Shown: positions 35,670-45,097, numbered from the stretch's first letter. The stretch: DNA of 64,000 bases from MFD04716-140 sp963703125 (GCA_963703125.1 OY969790.1:2480001-2544000), one strand, 5' to 3'. Notes: a model not told the origin generated them from the sequence alone. Numbers and translations are program-made.

Positions 35670-37196
35670 TTATTGATTCAATTCTAGAAAATCCAATTCT
35701 TTTTTCAGCAATGCGGGTTGGATCTCCACGGTATTGCCAAAACCCATAATATTTCCTGAGGCTTTTTGATAACTTTCCCATTTGGGTAGCGCACCGTCAT
35801 TCGGATTCCCCGTTTTCGCAAAGTTGACCCAATAGGAGGATAGGGTATTTTCCAAATTTTTGTCTGCTACTTCCCAAGGACGATCCCACGTATGCAGCGT
35901 ATGTAGGGCATAAGGTACTTCAGAGGTATGAAAGGCACCATAATTGGGAAATCCGGCCTTATCAGGTGGTATACGGCTGAATTGATACAGATAGGTGGGT
36001 TTTGAATTATAACCTGCCAGCAGGTGGGAAGGTAAACCGGCAAAATTCAATAAGGTCAGTTTTTGTTTTGCAGCCTTCACTTCATCAATTGTGGTGGCTG
36101 GGAAGACGCTTAAGTATAAATCGGCTCTGTCCCCATATTTTGTTTCAGCATCTTTTTTGTAATCTTCTACCGTCATTTCATTGGAACCTAAAAAATTCCC
36201 ATCACCGGTTACCCAACCTGTTAAAATAGGTGTCCGATTATGTTTTCCTCCTTTAAAATGACCTATGAGATCTGTGGGCAGTACATAACCGTCCAAGGTG
36301 GTTCCAAATCTACCTATTCCTTCCGCATTGCCAAGTTTCAGTATTTCTTCGGCGGATTTTTTACGCAAATCCGCTATGGTATTGGCATTTGCTTTTTTCA
36401 AGACCCTTACGCCCTGTTCCTCCGCTTCGGTCAAATTTTGTCCTAACCTGTTGGACAATAATCCACCACTTTGGGCAATGGCTTTGTGGAACAATCCTTT
36501 TGCCAAAGGGGAGGCGATCAAAGCCGTTACGCTAAAGGCACCGGCGGACTGTCCGGCAATTGTGACGTTATTCGGGTCACCTCCAAAAGCGGCAATATTC
36601 TGTTGTACCCATTTTAAAGCGGCAATTTGGTCCAAGAAGCCGTAATTGCCAGAGGCATTATGACCTGATTCTTCGCTTAATTCGGGATGGGCCATAAAAC
36701 CAAAAACACCGACGCGATAGTTGAGACTAACATATACGACACCTTTTTTGGCCATTTCCTCGCCATCATAGATATCACAATTCGCTGAACCACTGCTTAA
36801 TCCACCGCCATAGATCCATACAAAAACCGGTTGCTTACTTGATGTGGACTTGTTTGCTGTCCATACGTTTAGGTACAAACAATCTTCGCTTAAGGGTTCT
36901 GGTTTGGCAATGAACTCCTCTGACCAGGCATAAAAAGGTTGCGGCGTATTTTGCATTGGGCTCGCAGAAAACTCATTGCATTGCTTTGTCCCCTTCCAAT
37001 TTTGAACGGCAACGGGTGCTTTCCAGCGCAAATCTCCAATAGGCGGTCGGGCAAAGGGAATCCCCTTAAAAATCTGTACCGTTTTGTCCACATTGGTCGT
37101 TCCCTGAATTTTACCGTTTTCGGTTTTTACAATCGGTCCCTGGGCATTTGCATAAATTGAAAGTGCAAAAAAGATGAACAATAAAGTTTTTTTCAT
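35670..37196 (-). CDS. Secreted type-B carboxylesterase
   Basis: A 508-residue secreted carboxylesterase (COesterase family) with a Sec signal ending near ANAQ (residues 1-19). Motifs are EDCLYLNVWT, VFVWIYGGGLSSGSA (oxyanion hole) and TIAGQSAGAFSV with the nucleophile Ser. A GHF-type His region FHTSEVPYALHT provides the likely catalytic His. It hydrolyses carboxylic esters; the natural substrate is unknown. It converges on the response regulator gene and has its own 233-base upstream space shared with iorA. Confidence 0.93.
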   Translation of the reverse strand: MKKTLLFIFFALSIYANAQGPIVKTENGKIQGTTNVDKTVQIFKGIPFARPPIGDLRWKAPVAVQNWKGTKQCNEFSASPMQNTPQPFYAWSEEFIAKPEPLSEDCLYLNVWTANKSTSSKQPVFVWIYGGGLSSGSANCDIYDGEEMAKKGVVYVSLNYRVGVFGFMAHPELSEESGHNASGNYGFLDQIAALKWVQQNIAAFGGDPNNVTIAGQSAGAFSVTALIASPLAKGLFHKAIAQSGGLLSNRLGQNLTEAEEQGVRVLKKANANTIADLRKKSAEEILKLGNAEGIGRFGTTLDGYVLPTDLIGHFKGGKHNRTPILTGWVTGDGNFLGSNEMTVEDYKKDAETKYGDRADLYLSVFPATTIDEVKAAKQKLTLLNFAGLPSHLLAGYNSKPTYLYQFSRIPPDKAGFPNYGAFHTSEVPYALHTLHTWDRPWEVADKNLENTLSSYWVNFAKTGNPNDGALPKWESYQKASGNIMGFGNTVEIQPALLKKELDFLELNQ

Positions 37197-37429
37197 TTCA
37201 GTTAAATTGAATGTATGTTACCATGGATTTCTCTCTTCACAATTTACAGAAAAATTACTTCAAAACTAATTATGGAATGTTCTCAATTTTAGGTTTTTGG
37301 AAGAAATCTTGGCTGGCTTTCCTTAACCTTGGTTTTTGTTTGAATTTTTCAAAAATTGTTTGAATTAGGTCTTTTCTGCTATTCATATTTTTTGTAATTT
37401 CATCGGATTCACCCATTTACACAAAAACC

Positions 37430-37894
37430 ATGGCAAATTTCAATCTGAAGATCAACGGGGAACAACGACAAATAGATGTGGATCCGACCACGCCCATGCT
37501 TTGGGTGCTGAGGGACCACTTTCAACTGGTGGGCACCAAATACGGTTGCGGTATCGCCCAATGCGGTGCCTGTACCGTACACTTGGGCGACAACGCCGTC
37601 CGCTCCTGCCAATTGCCCGTTTCGGCGGTCGGCGACCAGGCCATCACCACGATAGAGGGACTATCGGAGAACGGCGACCATCCCGTGCAAAAGGCCTGGC
37701 TGGAAATCGATGTGCCTCAGTGCGGTTACTGCCAGGCGGGCCAGATAATGACCGCTTCCGCATTTCTCAAGAGCAATCCGAACCCGACGGACGAACAGAT
37801 AGAAACGGCCATGAACGGCAATATCTGTCGCTGCGGCACCTATACCCGGATCAAGAAGGCTGTTAAGACGGCAGCAAAAACTGCAAATGTCTAA
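37430..37894 (+). CDS. (2Fe-2S)-binding subunit of an IorAB-type molybdenum hydroxylase
   Basis: A 154-residue subunit with two [2Fe-2S] sites: the plant-type ferredoxin half CGIAQCGACTVHLGD near residues 42-58 with a fourth Cys about residue 60-64, and the second half CGYCQAGQIM and CRCGTYTRI. It moves electrons from the molybdenum site of IorB to an acceptor. It has no signal peptide and probably is exported bound to the Tat-signal large subunit. The gene is visibly richer in G+C, with many third-position C/G codons, than iorB and other neighbours. The pair is 31 bases apart. Confidence 0.93.
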   Translation: MANFNLKINGEQRQIDVDPTTPMLWVLRDHFQLVGTKYGCGIAQCGACTVHLGDNAVRSCQLPVSAVGDQAITTIEGLSENGDHPVQKAWLEIDVPQCGYCQAGQIMTASAFLKSNPNPTDEQIETAMNGNICRCGTYTRIKKAVKTAAKTANV

Positions 37895-37924
37895 GAAACA
37901 TAAGACGAACTTAAAAATAAAAAA

Positions 37925-40153
37925 ATGACACTCGTAAAAACAAAGATAGGAAGGCGCTCATTTATACGAACCTCCGCACTTGCCGGTGGGGGAATGATGG
38001 TTGGATTCAGTTGGTTGGCTTCCTGTAAAATGACCCCCGAGCAAGTCAATGCCCTTCCCAAGGAATGGTTTAAAATCAACGGATTCCTAAAAATAGGGGA
38101 TAACGGTCTGGTGACCATCATGTCACCCAACCCGGAAATTGGACAAAATATTAAGACGGCCATGCCCATGATCGTGGCGGACGAGCTGGATGTGGACTGG
38201 AAAGATGTTATCGTGGAACAAGCTCCTTTGAACCTTGCTGTCTTCCAGCGTCAATTGGCAGGGGGAAGCCAATCCATTCGTGCAGGATGGGAAGGCCTAA
38301 GAATGGCAGGAGCCACGGCCCGTAAAATGTTGAAACAGGCTGCGGCAAAGACTTGGGGAGTTCCAGAGGAAGAAATAACAACGTCCAATGGAGTTTTATA
38401 CCACAAGGCGAGCAATAAATCGGCCGGCTACGGTGAAATGGCATCGGCGGCAGTAACAGTAGAATCCCCTGATGCCGCCCCTAAAAGTATTGAGGCGCCC
38501 GAGGAAGTGGAATTAAAGGACATCAAGGATTTTAAAATTATAGGCACCGATCGTAAGAACGTCGATGGCCCTAATATCGTAACGGGAAAACCTTTGTTCG
38601 GTATAGACATTCAGGAAGAGGGAATGCTAACGGCAATGATCGTTCACCCACCCGCTTTCGGAAAAAAATACAAGTCCATGAACGCGGACAATGTGAAATC
38701 CATGCCCGGAATCAAGGATGTTTTTCATATTACGGTGTATCCCGAAGGTGTTGAAAAGCAATGGTCCGATGGAGGCGGTATCCCGGAATTGGTGGCAATA
38801 GTAGGCCAAAGTACCTGGGAATGTATGCAGGCCAAAAAAGCACTTCAAGTGGAATGGGAGGTACCTTCCGATTTGGAAAGCACGGCCTCCTATGTAGCTG
38901 ATCTTGATAAACTTTTGGAAGCACCAGTGAAGGAGGCTGCGCGAAAAGATGGGGACTTCAATAAAGCCTTCAAGGGCGCGACAAAAGTAATAGAGCGTAC
39001 GTATAGTGCGCCTTTCTTGGCCCACAACACCATGGAGCCCATGAACTTTTATGCCAATGTTACCAATGAAAAGGCGGAACTGAAGGGCCCCATACAAACA
39101 CCGGAGTTTTTGGAAAAAACGATCTCGGCCGTTTTGGATATGCCTTTGGACAAAATAGATATCGGGATGACCCGTATGGGAGGTGGTTTTGGTCGTAGGC
39201 TCTACGGTCACTTTGGTGTGGAGGCAGCAGTCATTTCAAAAAAAGCCAAAGCACCCATCAAATTGGTCTACAGCCGTGAGGACGATATGACCCAAGGTAC
39301 GTACCGCCCTGCTTATAAAGTAAAATTCAAGGCAGGTTTGGACAAGGATAATAAACTGATTGCCTATTATGTGAAAGGGGTAGGCACAAATGACGATCTA
39401 ATTTTCGAAAACAGGTTTCCCGCAGGGGCCGTTGACAATTATCTTGCAGAAAAAGCCAGTTTGGAGACCAAGATAACTACAGGCGCTTGGAGAGCACCGC
39501 GATCTAATTTTATTGCGGGAGCTGAACAATCCTTTATGGACGAGGTGGCCGAATTGGCAGGAAAGGACCCGATCGAATTTCGGTTGGAGTTGTTCGACAG
39601 GGCCCAAAAAGATCCGGTAGGCGACCCTGAAAAGAACGACTATGAACCAGAACGCTATGCAGGGGTTCTAAAATTGGTCAAGGAAAAATCAAATTGGGGC
39701 AATACCGATGGTAAAGCAAGAGGGGTCTCCGCCTACTTTTGCCACAATTCCTATGTGGCGCAGGTGTTGAACCTTACCATGGAGGGCAACAAACCAAAGG
39801 TTGACAAAGTGTGGTGTGCGGTAGATTGTGGCATCGTCATCAACCCCATCAGTGCAAAAAACCAGATAGAAGGGGGAATTATAGATGGAATAGGACATGC
39901 TACCTATGCCCAAATGACCTTTAAGGATGGTGTTCCGGAACAGCAAAACTTTGATAGCTACCATTTGATACGCAACAATGAGGCACCTAAGGAAATAGAA
40001 TCCTATTTTGTGGACAACGGCATAGACCCCACGGGATTGGGAGAGCCCTCCTTACCTCCTGTTGTTGGCGCTTTGGCGAATGCCATGTACAAAGCCACAG
40101 GAAAAAGGGTCTATGATCAACCTTTTATCCTGGAGAAAGAGATCGTAGGGTAG
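37925..40153 (+). CDS. Molybdopterin-binding subunit, isoquinoline 1-oxidoreductase beta family
   Basis: A 742-residue large subunit of the xanthine-oxidase superfamily, Tat-exported (GRRSFIRTSALAGG). Molybdopterin contacts include GGGFGRRLYGHFGVEAA, RPAYKVKFKAG and GAWRAPRSNFIAGAEQSF. The GLGEPSLPPVVGAL motif holds the conserved active-site Glu. Members hydroxylate isoquinoline-like heterocycles or aldehydes. There is no separate FAD subunit, as usual for IorAB. The terminal electron acceptor (a cytochrome) is not encoded next door. The substrate is unknown. Confidence 0.93.
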   Translation: MTLVKTKIGRRSFIRTSALAGGGMMVGFSWLASCKMTPEQVNALPKEWFKINGFLKIGDNGLVTIMSPNPEIGQNIKTAMPMIVADELDVDWKDVIVEQAPLNLAVFQRQLAGGSQSIRAGWEGLRMAGATARKMLKQAAAKTWGVPEEEITTSNGVLYHKASNKSAGYGEMASAAVTVESPDAAPKSIEAPEEVELKDIKDFKIIGTDRKNVDGPNIVTGKPLFGIDIQEEGMLTAMIVHPPAFGKKYKSMNADNVKSMPGIKDVFHITVYPEGVEKQWSDGGGIPELVAIVGQSTWECMQAKKALQVEWEVPSDLESTASYVADLDKLLEAPVKEAARKDGDFNKAFKGATKVIERTYSAPFLAHNTMEPMNFYANVTNEKAELKGPIQTPEFLEKTISAVLDMPLDKIDIGMTRMGGGFGRRLYGHFGVEAAVISKKAKAPIKLVYSREDDMTQGTYRPAYKVKFKAGLDKDNKLIAYYVKGVGTNDDLIFENRFPAGAVDNYLAEKASLETKITTGAWRAPRSNFIAGAEQSFMDEVAELAGKDPIEFRLELFDRAQKDPVGDPEKNDYEPERYAGVLKLVKEKSNWGNTDGKARGVSAYFCHNSYVAQVLNLTMEGNKPKVDKVWCAVDCGIVINPISAKNQIEGGIIDGIGHATYAQMTFKDGVPEQQNFDSYHLIRNNEAPKEIESYFVDNGIDPTGLGEPSLPPVVGALANAMYKATGKRVYDQPFILEKEIVG

Positions 40154-40168
40154 TGAATACTAAAATTT

Positions 40169-40210
40169 AATAAATCCCGAACGCTTTTAGCGTTCGGGAT
40201 TTATTTGTTT
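40169..40210 (+). terminator. Strong rho-independent terminator after iorAB
   Basis: TAAATCCCGAACGC (40171-40184) pairs perfectly with GCGTTCGGGATTTA (40190-40203) around a TTTTA loop. A T-rich tract follows. Confidence 0.85.
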
Positions 40211-40366
40211 AGAGCAGATCCTTATAGCGCATTTCAAAATTCTTGGCCTTAATTAATTCCTATAGCAAATAATGCAATTACTTTTTGGCCAAACAGTGTA
40301 CTGAAAAAAGGGTATATTAGAGTTGTACCTATAGAGGGGATATAAGTAATAACTATATGCAATTGT

Positions 40367-40375
40367 TGTGGGCAA
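40367..40375 (+). repeat. GTTGTG box before the accessory genes
   Basis: GTTGTGGGC begins 24 bases before the ATG of the first accessory gene and follows a non-coding AT-rich patch containing a CTATA..TATAG-like inverted word. It matches the GTTGTG core of the boxes at 41403 and 42457. It may be the left end of the accessory unit. Confidence 0.35.
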
Positions 40376-40390
40376 TTTAAACAAAACTAA

Positions 40391-41368
40391 ATGCAACCAA
40401 TATTTCCAAGAAGAAACTGGGCAATAAATACTCTAATTGAATTTAGACAAGGAGGAGTTATATATGACTTCTGTAAATATTTTGAAGAACCGGGAGATGG
40501 TTGGGAAAAAGAACATCTTGAATTTAAAGTCAGTCATTTATTTGAACTATTCCAAGGACTTAAAGAAGAATTAAACCAGACAATACATACTTCAAACAAG
40601 ATAACAATAACAACTTACTTTGAGGAATTAAAGCAAATAATTAGTAGTTGGAATTTAAACAATGTGGACTCTGACGAGATTTTACAGGAAGTTGAAGACT
40701 GGAATGAAAAAAAATACAATGATTTTTTAGAAGAAGTTGAGAAAAAATCAACTGAATATTTCAATAAGCCTGAAAGAACGAAATACGCCCATTTAGAAGA
40801 ATATGAGAACACATTTTACAGTCCATTTTCAATGCGTTTGCAAACTACCAAAGTAATAAATAAAAACTTTTTTTGTATAGAGGACAAACCAAAACTTATT
40901 GATATACAGTATTTAGACAAATACCTGAAAATACTTACAAGAGTTACTGACGAGTTCAATTCTTCGATTTCAAAAGAATTAAAGTTGTATGACGAGGGAA
41001 AAATAATTTCAGACATAAATGCAGAAAAATCATTTTACGAAAAGACTATAGAAAAGATAAAAAACAACAGAATTATTGCCGGTATCTTGATTGGGTTTTT
41101 AATCTATGGAGGAATATCAGAAACAATAAAGTACACTAAAGAAAATCGAGAAAATCTATTTGGTAATGATGGGCTTTTAAATCAAAAACAGAAAGACTCA
41201 ACAGCAATAGATAAGAATTCTCAATCGGAATCAGAGAACATACAAGATTCCACGATAAATAAAAACAAAGAAAAACTGCCCACAACATTGTATAAACACA
41301 ATAGCGGAGACAGTGCTGAAACAAATATTAGTGAACAAACGCAGGTTAAGGCTAAGCCGAAAAAATAG
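40391..41368 (+). CDS. Accessory membrane protein of unknown function, 325 residues
   Basis: A protein with a large helical, charged soluble N-terminal part (about 1-215), one predicted transmembrane helix (about 222-239, IIAGILIGFLIYGGI) and a hydrophilic, Lys/Asn/Ser-rich tail of about 85 residues. I know no family. Base composition is AT-rich compared with the iorAB genes. It is between GTTGTG boxes at 40367 and 41403, consistent with a gene cassette. A tail-out or tail-in topology cannot be decided. Confidence 0.6.
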   Translation: MQPIFPRRNWAINTLIEFRQGGVIYDFCKYFEEPGDGWEKEHLEFKVSHLFELFQGLKEELNQTIHTSNKITITTYFEELKQIISSWNLNNVDSDEILQEVEDWNEKKYNDFLEEVEKKSTEYFNKPERTKYAHLEEYENTFYSPFSMRLQTTKVINKNFFCIEDKPKLIDIQYLDKYLKILTRVTDEFNSSISKELKLYDEGKIISDINAEKSFYEKTIEKIKNNRIIAGILIGFLIYGGISETIKYTKENRENLFGNDGLLNQKQKDSTAIDKNSQSESENIQDSTINKNKEKLPTTLYKHNSGDSAETNISEQTQVKAKPKK

Positions 41369-41411
41369 CGATTAAAACCCGCTACTGTGCTTATGCGTAA
41401 CCGTTGTGCGT
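41366..41411 (+). repeat. Hairpin plus GTTGTGCGT box between accessory genes
   Basis: TAGCG (41366-41370) pairs with CGCTA (41380-41384); the left arm contains the stop codon of the upstream gene. It is followed by the box GTTGTGCGT at 41403-41411. The exact inverse, ACGCACAAC, occurs at 42457-42465, so this pair brackets the next two genes. Confidence 0.5.
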
Positions 41412-41453
41412 CATTTGACAAAAAACACTGATGAATACCATTTTAAATAATTA

Positions 41454-41729
41454 ATGGCTAAAAAAAAGAATAAAATATCTTTTCAGTTTCTCATAAAACA
41501 GATGGGAACATCAGCTGGTACAGCAATATCTATTTTTACTTTACTTGGAATGGGATTCACAGCAGGCATCTATTACAATAGCTATGTGAAAAATGTTGAA
41601 ATATTAGAAATCAAAAAAAACAACTTTATCGAAATTCAAACATTGAGCTATGAATTAAAATCATTGAAATTAGATAATAAAGAGTTAAAAATTAAAATCA
41701 CTGATTATGAGCAAAAAAGCGAAAAATGA
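41454..41729 (+). CDS. Small membrane-anchored coiled-coil protein, 91 residues
   Basis: A short protein with a lysine-rich N-terminus, one transmembrane segment (about 19-40) and a helical tail with heptad-like Leu and Lys/Glu spacing (about 45-90). Its last 23 bases overlap the start of the next gene, so the two are translated together. I recognise no family. It may partner with the second protein through its coiled coil. Composition is strongly AT-rich. Confidence 0.55.
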   Translation: MAKKKNKISFQFLIKQMGTSAGTAISIFTLLGMGFTAGIYYNSYVKNVEILEIKKNNFIEIQTLSYELKSLKLDNKELKIKITDYEQKSEK

Positions 41730-42450
41730 GTCAATCAGTGATTCACTAAATCTGATTGTAAAGAAAGTTCATTCTTTACAAAAAAAGGAGGAAGTGAAAG
41801 ATGAAAAGTCACTGGAAGTAATATTAAAAGCAACTGAAGAAGTTAGAACTTTCTTCAAAGGAATTAGAAAATTATTTTTAATTCTTACAAGCCTAGTTAT
41901 TTTATTAATTACTCTTTTAATTATCTCTGCTAGTTATAAAGCCAAACTAGAAAACGCGAATTCAGAACTTGAAAATCAGAAAATAGATTCTATAATAAGA
42001 AAAATAATGGATATTAAACGAGTTCAAAATAATGATTCTACAATAACGACTTCATATAACTATCTCGTTAGAGGTGACAAAATTGTATCCTATAATGATT
42101 TAGTAAATAAAAATGATAGCATGTTAAATCTTATGCAAAATTCATTAAAGTTAATACATCGAGTTGGAAATAGTAATGATAGTTTATTAAACTTATTGGA
42201 ATCATCGTTTAAATCAAATATTAATTTAAAATCAAAAAACTCTGAACTAGAAAAAAAATTAAACTTGATAAAGGAAAATTATGATATTGACTTCTCTAAA
42301 TCATATAAAACTAAAAATAATGACACAACTACTATTTTTACTTTAGAGGGTAAAAAAGTAGATTCAGCTTTTATTTTATTAAAACATTTTAGAAAAAATT
42401 TATCATACGACAAATTAAATAATGTTTGGCATATCAGAGAAAACAAATAA
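41707..42450 (+). CDS. Membrane-anchored coiled-coil protein, 247 residues
   Basis: A protein with a long charged N-terminus (residues 1-57), one transmembrane helix (about 58-78) and a large Asn/Lys/Ser-rich helical region with Leu heptads (80-220), ending in a short beta-like tail. It overlaps the preceding 91-residue gene by 23 bases. The unit of two is bracketed by GTTGTGCGT and its inverse. No family or activity can be assigned. G+C is visibly lower than in all neighbouring chromosomal genes. Confidence 0.55.
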   Translation: MSKKAKNESISDSLNLIVKKVHSLQKKEEVKDEKSLEVILKATEEVRTFFKGIRKLFLILTSLVILLITLLIISASYKAKLENANSELENQKIDSIIRKIMDIKRVQNNDSTITTSYNYLVRGDKIVSYNDLVNKNDSMLNLMQNSLKLIHRVGNSNDSLLNLLESSFKSNINLKSKNSELEKKLNLIKENYDIDFSKSYKTKNNDTTTIFTLEGKKVDSAFILLKHFRKNLSYDKLNNVWHIRENK

Positions 42451-42456
42451 AAACGA

Positions 42457-42465
42457 ACGCACAAC
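42457..42465 (+). repeat. Inverse GTTGTGCGT box after the accessory genes
   Basis: ACGCACAAC is the exact reverse complement of the box at 41403-41411. It lies 6 bases after the stop codon of the 247-residue protein gene. A short hairpin GGCT...AGCC follows (42470-42486). Confidence 0.5.
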
Positions 42466-42587
42466 AATGGCTCCTATGAAAAGCCCTAGTCCAGTTCTCT
42501 AAAGTTAATTAATATTTTCTTTTTGCCTTAAACCACCTTTTTTCTTTAAATATAACTTGCTTCGCATCCTAAGTGTAGTCGCAACGT

Positions 42588-43852
42588 CTAAAGCTCGTAC
42601 AATAAATACTTCTCCCGTATCTTTTTAAAATGCTCCAAATCTTTTTGCCAGGTAGCTTTGATTTCAACCTCTGTTTTGCCTGCTTCTATTTGTTTTTGCA
42701 ACATATCGGTTCCCGCATGTTTGGTAAAACCACTGGTATTAAAGAACAAACTTTTGTCGGCTGTATGTATGTAGGCATCAATAACCCATTTGAGACTAAC
42801 TTGGTTCATTCTCGGAGTTTTGGAAAGATCCATTCCATAACATAATTTCCCTTTTTGCTTGGGTCCTTTGAACCAAAATTGGGTTCAGGAGTGTACTCAA
42901 AACTGTACTTGCTTTGATCTAAAAATGGGGCGCCATAGCGCTGAAATTGAAATTCGGTGCCCCTACCGGCATTGATGTTCGTGCCTTCGAAAAGACCCAT
43001 ACTGGGATACAGATTTATGGACACATCATTGGGCAGGTTAGGTGAAGGGCGAATGGGTAGGTGATATTCCATTTGATGGTTCCAATTCTCCAATTTTATA
43101 ACTGTCAAGTCGGCTTTTGTTTTGTTCTCAAGCCACCCTTCCCCATTGACCATCAATGCATATTCGCCAATGGTCATGCCATATACCAAAGGTATGGGGG
43201 TCATTCCCAAAAATCCCTTATTGGCCGGTTCCATGGTAGGACCATCCACGTAGTGACCGTTCGGATTAGGTCGGTCCAAAACGATTAGGGGCACATTGTT
43301 TCCTGCACAAGCCTCCATGACCAATTGCAGGGTTGCGATATAGGTGTAAAATCGTACGCCCACATCCTGAATGTCGAACAACACCATGTCCACATCTTTG
43401 AGTTGCTCAGCGGTCGGTTTTCGGTTTTTGCCATAAAGCGAAATCAAGGGCAATCCTGTTTTGGCATCAGTGCTGCTGGATACTTTTTCTCCGGCATCGG
43501 CCTCTCCCCTAAAACCGTGTTCAGGGGCAAAGACTTTCTTGATATCGATTGCCAAGGAAAGAAGGGAATCCACAAGATGTGTATATTCCTGTCTTTCCGG
43601 ATCGTTTGCGTCCGTGTTTTTGAAAATAACACTTGTTTGGTTTGCAACTACCGCAATTTTTTTTCCTTTCAGCAACTGTAAATATTCTCCAGTTCTATTC
43701 GCTGCGACTATGATTGGTTTAACCTGTTTAGTGTCGGTTTCAAGGCTTGCGGAACCATCAAGAGGCTCAGCTTTTTTTAAGGTGTTTCCACAAGATGAAA
43801 CAATCAAAAACCATATTAAAACAGTATTTTTGAGGACGGATAAATACACCAT
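42588..43852 (-). pseudogene. Frameshifted NamZ-type exo-beta-N-acetylmuramidase (DUF1343) lipoprotein
   Basis: The start (ATG 43852) gives a lipoprotein signal with a lipobox VSSC, then a DUF1343 domain with FAPEHGFRGEADAGEKV, DIQDVGVRFYTY, VLDRPNPNG and INLYPSMGLFEGTN motifs. The frame is lost near 42850 in the run of A, where the family's GKLCYG motif lies in the other frame; the second part ends at 42588. Restoring one missing base gives 421 residues, a normal length. NamZ enzymes trim muramic acid from peptidoglycan ends for cell-wall recycling. The break is a one-base deletion in a homopolymer, so it may be a sequencing error. Confidence 0.8.
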
Positions 43853-43855
43853 AAT

Positions 43856-45097
43856 TTGAATTTAGAATATTTTATAGCCAAACGACTCATTAAGGGTAGA
43901 GCGCATAAAATTAGCATTTCCGCACCGATAATAAAAATTGCAATTGCCGCTATTGCCGTGGGCGTTGTGATGATGCTTATCGCCATTGCCACAGGGGTAG
44001 GGTTGCAGTATAAAATAAGGGAAAAAGTGTCGGCCTTCAATGGGCACATCCAAATATCAAATTACGATAACAACCTTTCCGATGTTTCCGTGGTTCCCGT
44101 TTCATTGAACCAAGAATTTTACCCTATCTTCAAATCGGTCGACGGCATTTCACATATACAAGCGGTTGCCAGCAAGGGGGGTATTATACGTACTGAAGAT
44201 ACTTTTGAAGGGATGATCGCCAAGGGTGTAGGACCTGATTATAACTGGAATGTTTTTAAGGAATATTTGGTAGATGGAAGATTACCGGGGTATGGGGGTG
44301 AATTAAACAGTGAAGTGCTCATGTCCCGCCTTATGGCCAATAGGTTGCAACTTAAAACGGGAGATTCGTTTTTCGCCTTTTTTCTTAAGGACGATGACCC
44401 CTCGCAAATACCCAATCAACGAAAGTTCGATATTGTAGGATTGTACGATAGTGGTTTTGAGGAAATAGATGGACTCTATATATTTATTGATATCCGGCAC
44501 ATTCAACGTATGAATCGGTGGAAAGAAGACGAGGTTGGTAATTTTGAGGTCTTTTTGACCGACTTCGGGGCTATTGACCAAAAGGAAAAGGATATATATG
44601 GAAAAATAGTTTCGGACCTTGATACCAAAACAATAAAGGACAAGTACCGAAAGATTTTTGAGTGGATAAGTCTCTTTGATTTTAATATCGGCATTATCAT
44701 AGGAATTATGATCATAGTGGGGGGAATAAATATGATTACCGCACTTCTTGTACTTATTCTTGAAAGAACCCAAATGATCGGAATATTAAAAGCATTGGGG
44801 ACCACCAATTGGAGTATTCGCAAGATATTTTTATACAATGCGGCGTACCTAATAAGCATAGGGCTGCTATGGGGAAACGTTGTGGGACTGGGAATTATTT
44901 GGCTCCAGGATAAATACCAGCTTTTTAAGTTCCCCAACCCCAAGGAATATTACATTGAATACATACCGGTTCACATTACCGTTCCCACCATTTTAATATT
45001 AAATATTGGGGTTCTGGTATTGTGTGTATTAATGCTTTTGGTTCCATCCTACATTATTACAAAAATCACTCCGGTCAAAGCAATAAAATTTGAATAG
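43856..45097 (+). CDS. LolC/LolE-type ABC transporter permease
   Basis: A 413-residue permease starting with TTG at 43856. It has one N-terminal transmembrane helix (about 20-50, with SISAPIIKIAIAAIAVGVVMML), a large periplasmic domain (50-265), and three C-terminal helices (FtsX domain, about 280-400, with GILKALGTTNWSIRKIF). Such permeases extract lipoproteins from the inner membrane for the Lol pathway. Its start codon is only 3 bases from the divergent NamZ start, so the two share tightly overlapping control regions. No ABC ATPase gene is adjacent. Confidence 0.88.
   Translation: MNLEYFIAKRLIKGRAHKISISAPIIKIAIAAIAVGVVMMLIAIATGVGLQYKIREKVSAFNGHIQISNYDNNLSDVSVVPVSLNQEFYPIFKSVDGISHIQAVASKGGIIRTEDTFEGMIAKGVGPDYNWNVFKEYLVDGRLPGYGGELNSEVLMSRLMANRLQLKTGDSFFAFFLKDDDPSQIPNQRKFDIVGLYDSGFEEIDGLYIFIDIRHIQRMNRWKEDEVGNFEVFLTDFGAIDQKEKDIYGKIVSDLDTKTIKDKYRKIFEWISLFDFNIGIIIGIMIIVGGINMITALLVLILERTQMIGILKALGTTNWSIRKIFLYNAAYLISIGLLWGNVVGLGIIWLQDKYQLFKFPNPKEYYIEYIPVHITVPTILILNIGVLVLCVLMLLVPSYIITKITPVKAIKFE

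Noticed and set aside
37501..37866. 121-codon Arg/Gly-rich frame overlapping iorA in another frame
   Set aside because: It arises from the G+C-rich codons of iorA; the [2Fe-2S] motifs prove the other frame is coding.
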